Assembly: GCA_001600455.1 (NCBI GenBank)
Contig: BCKC01000003.1
Location: 1,736,001 to 1,800,000 of the forward strand
DNA from: Endocalyx cinctus
Taxonomy: Eukaryota; Ascomycota; Sordariomycetes; Amphisphaeriales; Apiosporaceae
DNA: 64,000 nucleotides
Reading direction: 5' to 3'
The position numbers and the translations under genes were made by a program. How positions within the stretch are numbered: the first letter of the stretch is position 1; the number at the start of each line of letters is the position of its first letter. Below the pieces are notes generated by a model. That model was given only the letters and a program-made list of their open reading frames with translations. It had not been told where the DNA came from and did no database searches. Of this stretch, positions 61,670 through 64,000 are shown piece by piece.

Positions 61670-63065
61670 CATGATCTTACCGTGTCACTTCGGCAACCAC
61701 CCTTCACCCCAGTTCGATCAATACCCCCCCCCCNNNNNNNNCCCCCCCCCCCCCCCCCCCCCCCAATCATCTTAAGAGAAAGCGGATATCTATTCTTTTG
61801 TCAAACCAAATTCTCACCAAATCAAACCCCTCCAGATTTTCTTTCCCAAGTTGCTGCAGAACTTGTTCGTTCTATCGGGACGTGGCGAGAGCCATACTTG
61901 GTAATAAGATATCTCCATATCATCCATGACCGCTAAGAAGTTGGTTAGGAGAACCGAAGGGAATGGGCCAAACCAAGCGTGTATTGATTTCTCCCTGTAC
62001 TTTCAAAGGTTATTATATGTAACTCCTTTTAGAGAAGGGTTGATCGCGTACAGTTTCGATCAATTTTCTCATGGTTATGCCACCGCAGAAGCGGTTATCA
62101 ATTTGAAATATCATTCGCAATAGTCACTTGTATTCATTCTTGAGTTTTTTTGGTCGTCTAACACGTTAGCTCGATGTCATTAACAGGACGCTTCACCATC
62201 TATAACCTCGCCAAGTCTTCCCCCATCTATAAACATGGCAGAATATTTCGTCGTACACTGATTACTGAAAGTCAACAAATTCTACTAGATATAAATACCC
62301 AAAGGGATTTCCCTGGTATTTACGTGCATTCCGTCTCGAGATCTGGTTTCAATCTTGTATTTTTTTTTATACGAAATTTCTAGTTGTAAGGGACACGGAA
62401 GAAACTGGATAGTATTAAAGAAAAGAGACAGACGAATGAAATTATGTATGTGCGTACAATGATATAAAGAAATTCAAGTATCGTAATCTTCACAAGGGAA
62501 GCATATGAAAAGAGAAAAAGAAGGAACAATTGGTGAAACAGGCACAATCTCCTTTTTATCCACCCATAGAAAACAGTAAAAAGGATAGGTAATACAACAG
62601 TAGTATGCCTGGTATGAATGAACAAAGACGAAAAAGTTTGTCTTGCGACCCTTGTTGCGTCGAGTATATATCCTGACATACCAACCAACCCTCCTTCAGT
62701 CCATTTTCTCTCCTTTAGTTTTATTTATGTACAACCGAAAATCCACGGTTCCTATAATGGGACATAAGAACTGAGACATCTTGCTTTTTTCCGTCGACCG
62801 CTTCGCAACATGAGCGCGAGGAACCTTCCTGAAGTTTAGAAAAGCGGGAAATGAAAGACATGTAGAGAAAAAATGTCATTGTTGTCTCTCAGAGCTGGGG
62901 GTTACGGTGGCCGGTCTCATAATATTCGTAGGCGACATCTACATCGTAGAAGTTCATCATGAAAGAAAAAAAGAAATATTGGAAAATAAAAGAATGACGA
63001 TACTATGTCACGGTATCATCCGAAGATGCTGGTCAACGCATCGAGGCATTCGTCTGAGGGGTCGC
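61670..63065. other. Intergenic with assembly gap
   Basis: About 1.4 kb. It includes the poly-C gap at 61724-61764. Frames at 61926-62123 and 62174-62383 (plus) and 62380-62688 (minus) have no recognisable content. The right part is the 3' flank of the next gene. Confidence 0.45.
61724..61764 (+). other. Assembly gap (8 N) inside a poly-C run
   Basis: C bases at 61724-61733, N at 61734-61741 and C at 61742-61764. The sequencing of this homopolymer clearly failed, so its true length and the neighbouring bases are uncertain. Confidence 0.95.
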
Positions 63066-64000
63066 CTAGAAATCCCAATTGAAACCACCCGATTTCGCAG
63101 TAGTCTTTCTACCAGGTACGGCCTTCGCGGCGGGCTGGGTACTGTCGTCATCACCAAAGAACCAGTTTCGGTTTGAACCTTTGTTGCCACCCATGCCGTC
63201 GCCGCCGATAGCGATGCCGCGGTCATCGCCATTTTGGGGCTTGTTCTCTTTTTGTACCGGAGACTGGTCGTAGAGAGACCAGTTGGCATCCATCATCTTC
63301 ACCGCTTTCTTTCTGTTGTCGTTCACGGGCACGTCGGATGGTGTCTCGGGAGGGAATTCATCCTTCATTTCCCAATGAGCTGCAAAATCGCGACCACGCT
63401 CTTTTAGATTTGTGTTGGTGATGGAGCCCAGAGGTTGCGATTTCTCCGCCGGGGCCTCCTTGTCTCCGTCCTCACTGTAGACGTTGTTCTTGTACAATCC
63501 CATTTGATCGTTATGAGTTCCGCCACGAGGACGTCCAACGCGTGCTTCTTCCTTGGGCAAACCGTCGTCGATGAGTTCAAAGTGCGTTTCGGCATCTCGA
63601 CGCGGCTTACCGGGAGCAGGTTTACGCGCTACTGGAGTCTCCTGAACTTCATCGGTTTCGGTACCCCAGTGTCTTCTGTCTTGAGGGCGACCACCCTTGG
63701 TGATTTTGGGCTTGGCGGGTGTGACGAAATCATCAAAGTCCCACTGACTGGCATGCTTGGTTTTTAGTGGGGTTTCCTCCATCGGAACGGGGGCATCTTG
63801 AGGATCGGACCCATCGGCGAATTCAAAATGGTTGTACTTCTTTGAATGAGGGCGGACTTGACGATCAATCGGTCCGGCCTCCTCGGCCTCGGCGGCATTT
63901 CGTTCAGCCTCCTCCACGTCAAATAAACGACTGGGCTGAAAGTTTTTCCCCGCACCACTCTTCGGAGCGATAGCTTTGCTTGGAGACACGGATCGTGAGC
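63066..64000 (-). CDS. Disordered fungal protein with repeated aromatic-acidic motifs (5' partial)
   Basis: One long frame reaches the right edge. The frame stays open upstream of the GTG at 63989, so the true start is beyond the window. At least 311 residues are present. The protein is hydrophilic, rich in Asp/Glu/Lys/Pro, with no membrane segment. A short motif of His/Asn plus an aromatic plus acidic/hydrophobic residues recurs through its length: NHFEFADG, QWDFDDF, THFELIDDG, AHWEMKDEF, ANWSLYDQ, RNWFFGDDD and FNWDF at the very end. These look like repeated short binding motifs spaced by 25-60 residues. I do not recognise the family by name and claim no function. It may be a scaffold or an RNA- or protein-binding factor (inference). 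Confidence 0.75.
   Translation of the reverse strand, partial: SRSVSPSKAIAPKSGAGKNFQPSRLFDVEEAERNAAEAEEAGPIDRQVRPHSKKYNHFEFADGSDPQDAPVPMEETPLKTKHASQWDFDDFVTPAKPKITKGGRPQDRRHWGTETDEVQETPVARKPAPGKPRRDAETHFELIDDGLPKEEARVGRPRGGTHNDQMGLYKNNVYSEDGDKEAPAEKSQPLGSITNTNLKERGRDFAAHWEMKDEFPPETPSDVPVNDNRKKAVKMMDANWSLYDQSPVQKENKPQNGDDRGIAIGGDGMGGNKGSNRNWFFGDDDSTQPAAKAVPGRKTTAKSGGFNWDF

Noticed and set aside
62380..62688. 102-aa minus frame rich in Phe/Leu/Ser
   Set aside because: Hydrophobic only because the DNA is A/G-rich on the plus strand; there is no start context or family pattern.

Overview
The window is nuclear DNA of a filamentous ascomycete (Pezizomycotina, most likely a Sordariomycete-type genome). 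Most genes have one to five short introns (about 50-110 nt) with GTAAGT-like donors, CTAAC branch sites and YAG acceptors. The gene set is typically fungal (Sla1, Atg10, Hem25, Yea4, Dnm1, an F-box gene, a 14-TM efflux pump, a P450). Intergenic DNA is AT-rich, with homopolymer and microsatellite tracts. The species cannot be named from the sequence alone. Exon joins were checked by reading frame and by agreement with the known protein families; no transcript evidence was available.

Layout, left to right. 1-567: 3' end of a probable DUF8035 gene. 0.8-3.9 kb: Hem25 (mitochondrial glycine carrier) and COG8, both on minus. 5.2-6.4 kb: TLC-domain membrane protein. 7.4-11.1 kb: SLA1 endocytic adaptor (minus, 4 exons). 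12.1-12.7 kb: a doubtful small gene beside ambiguous bases. 13.4-16.8 kb: AMP deaminase (minus). 18.0-19.5 kb: YEA4-type UDP-GlcNAc transporter (minus, 5 exons, two micro-exons). 21.3-23.3 kb: PP2A B55 subunit (minus, 6 exons). 25.8-30.3 kb: an accessory-looking pair, a DHA2 efflux pump and a cytochrome P450 (both minus), beside gene-poor AT-rich DNA. 33.1-34.1 kb: a lineage-type hypothetical gene. 35.0-37.6 kb: DNM1 dynamin. 38.6-39.9 kb: RanGAP (minus). 40.7-43.4 kb: a possible relic and an epoxide hydrolase gene broken by one in-frame stop. 44.7-49.3 kb: a 1487-aa F-box/zinc-finger protein. 49.9-52.5 kb: ARPC1 (minus) and U2B'' (plus) share a divergent promoter, and U2B'' converges on ATG10 (minus, 52.5-53.4 kb). 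54.6-56.8 kb: GH47 alpha-1,2-mannosidase. 57.9-60.0 kb: amino-acid permease. 60.9-61.7 kb: a frame-disrupted gene beside an assembly gap in poly-C. 63.1-64.0 kb: 3' part of a disordered protein with repeated aromatic-acidic motifs.

Most genes are unlinked housekeeping functions: heme/mitochondria, Golgi and ER glycosylation, actin/endocytosis (SLA1 and ARPC1 meet at the endocytic actin patch), organelle fission, nuclear transport, splicing, autophagy and phosphatase control. I see no operon-like or clustered pathway beyond the P450/efflux pair, and no convincing new multi-gene system. The more unusual signals are non-coding: a dispersed MITE-like repeat in two sub-types, a strongly over-represented intergenic 9-mer (TACGGAGTA), and perfect palindromes between genes. 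Coding oddities are the micro-exons, the interrupted epoxide hydrolase and the repeated-motif protein at the right edge.
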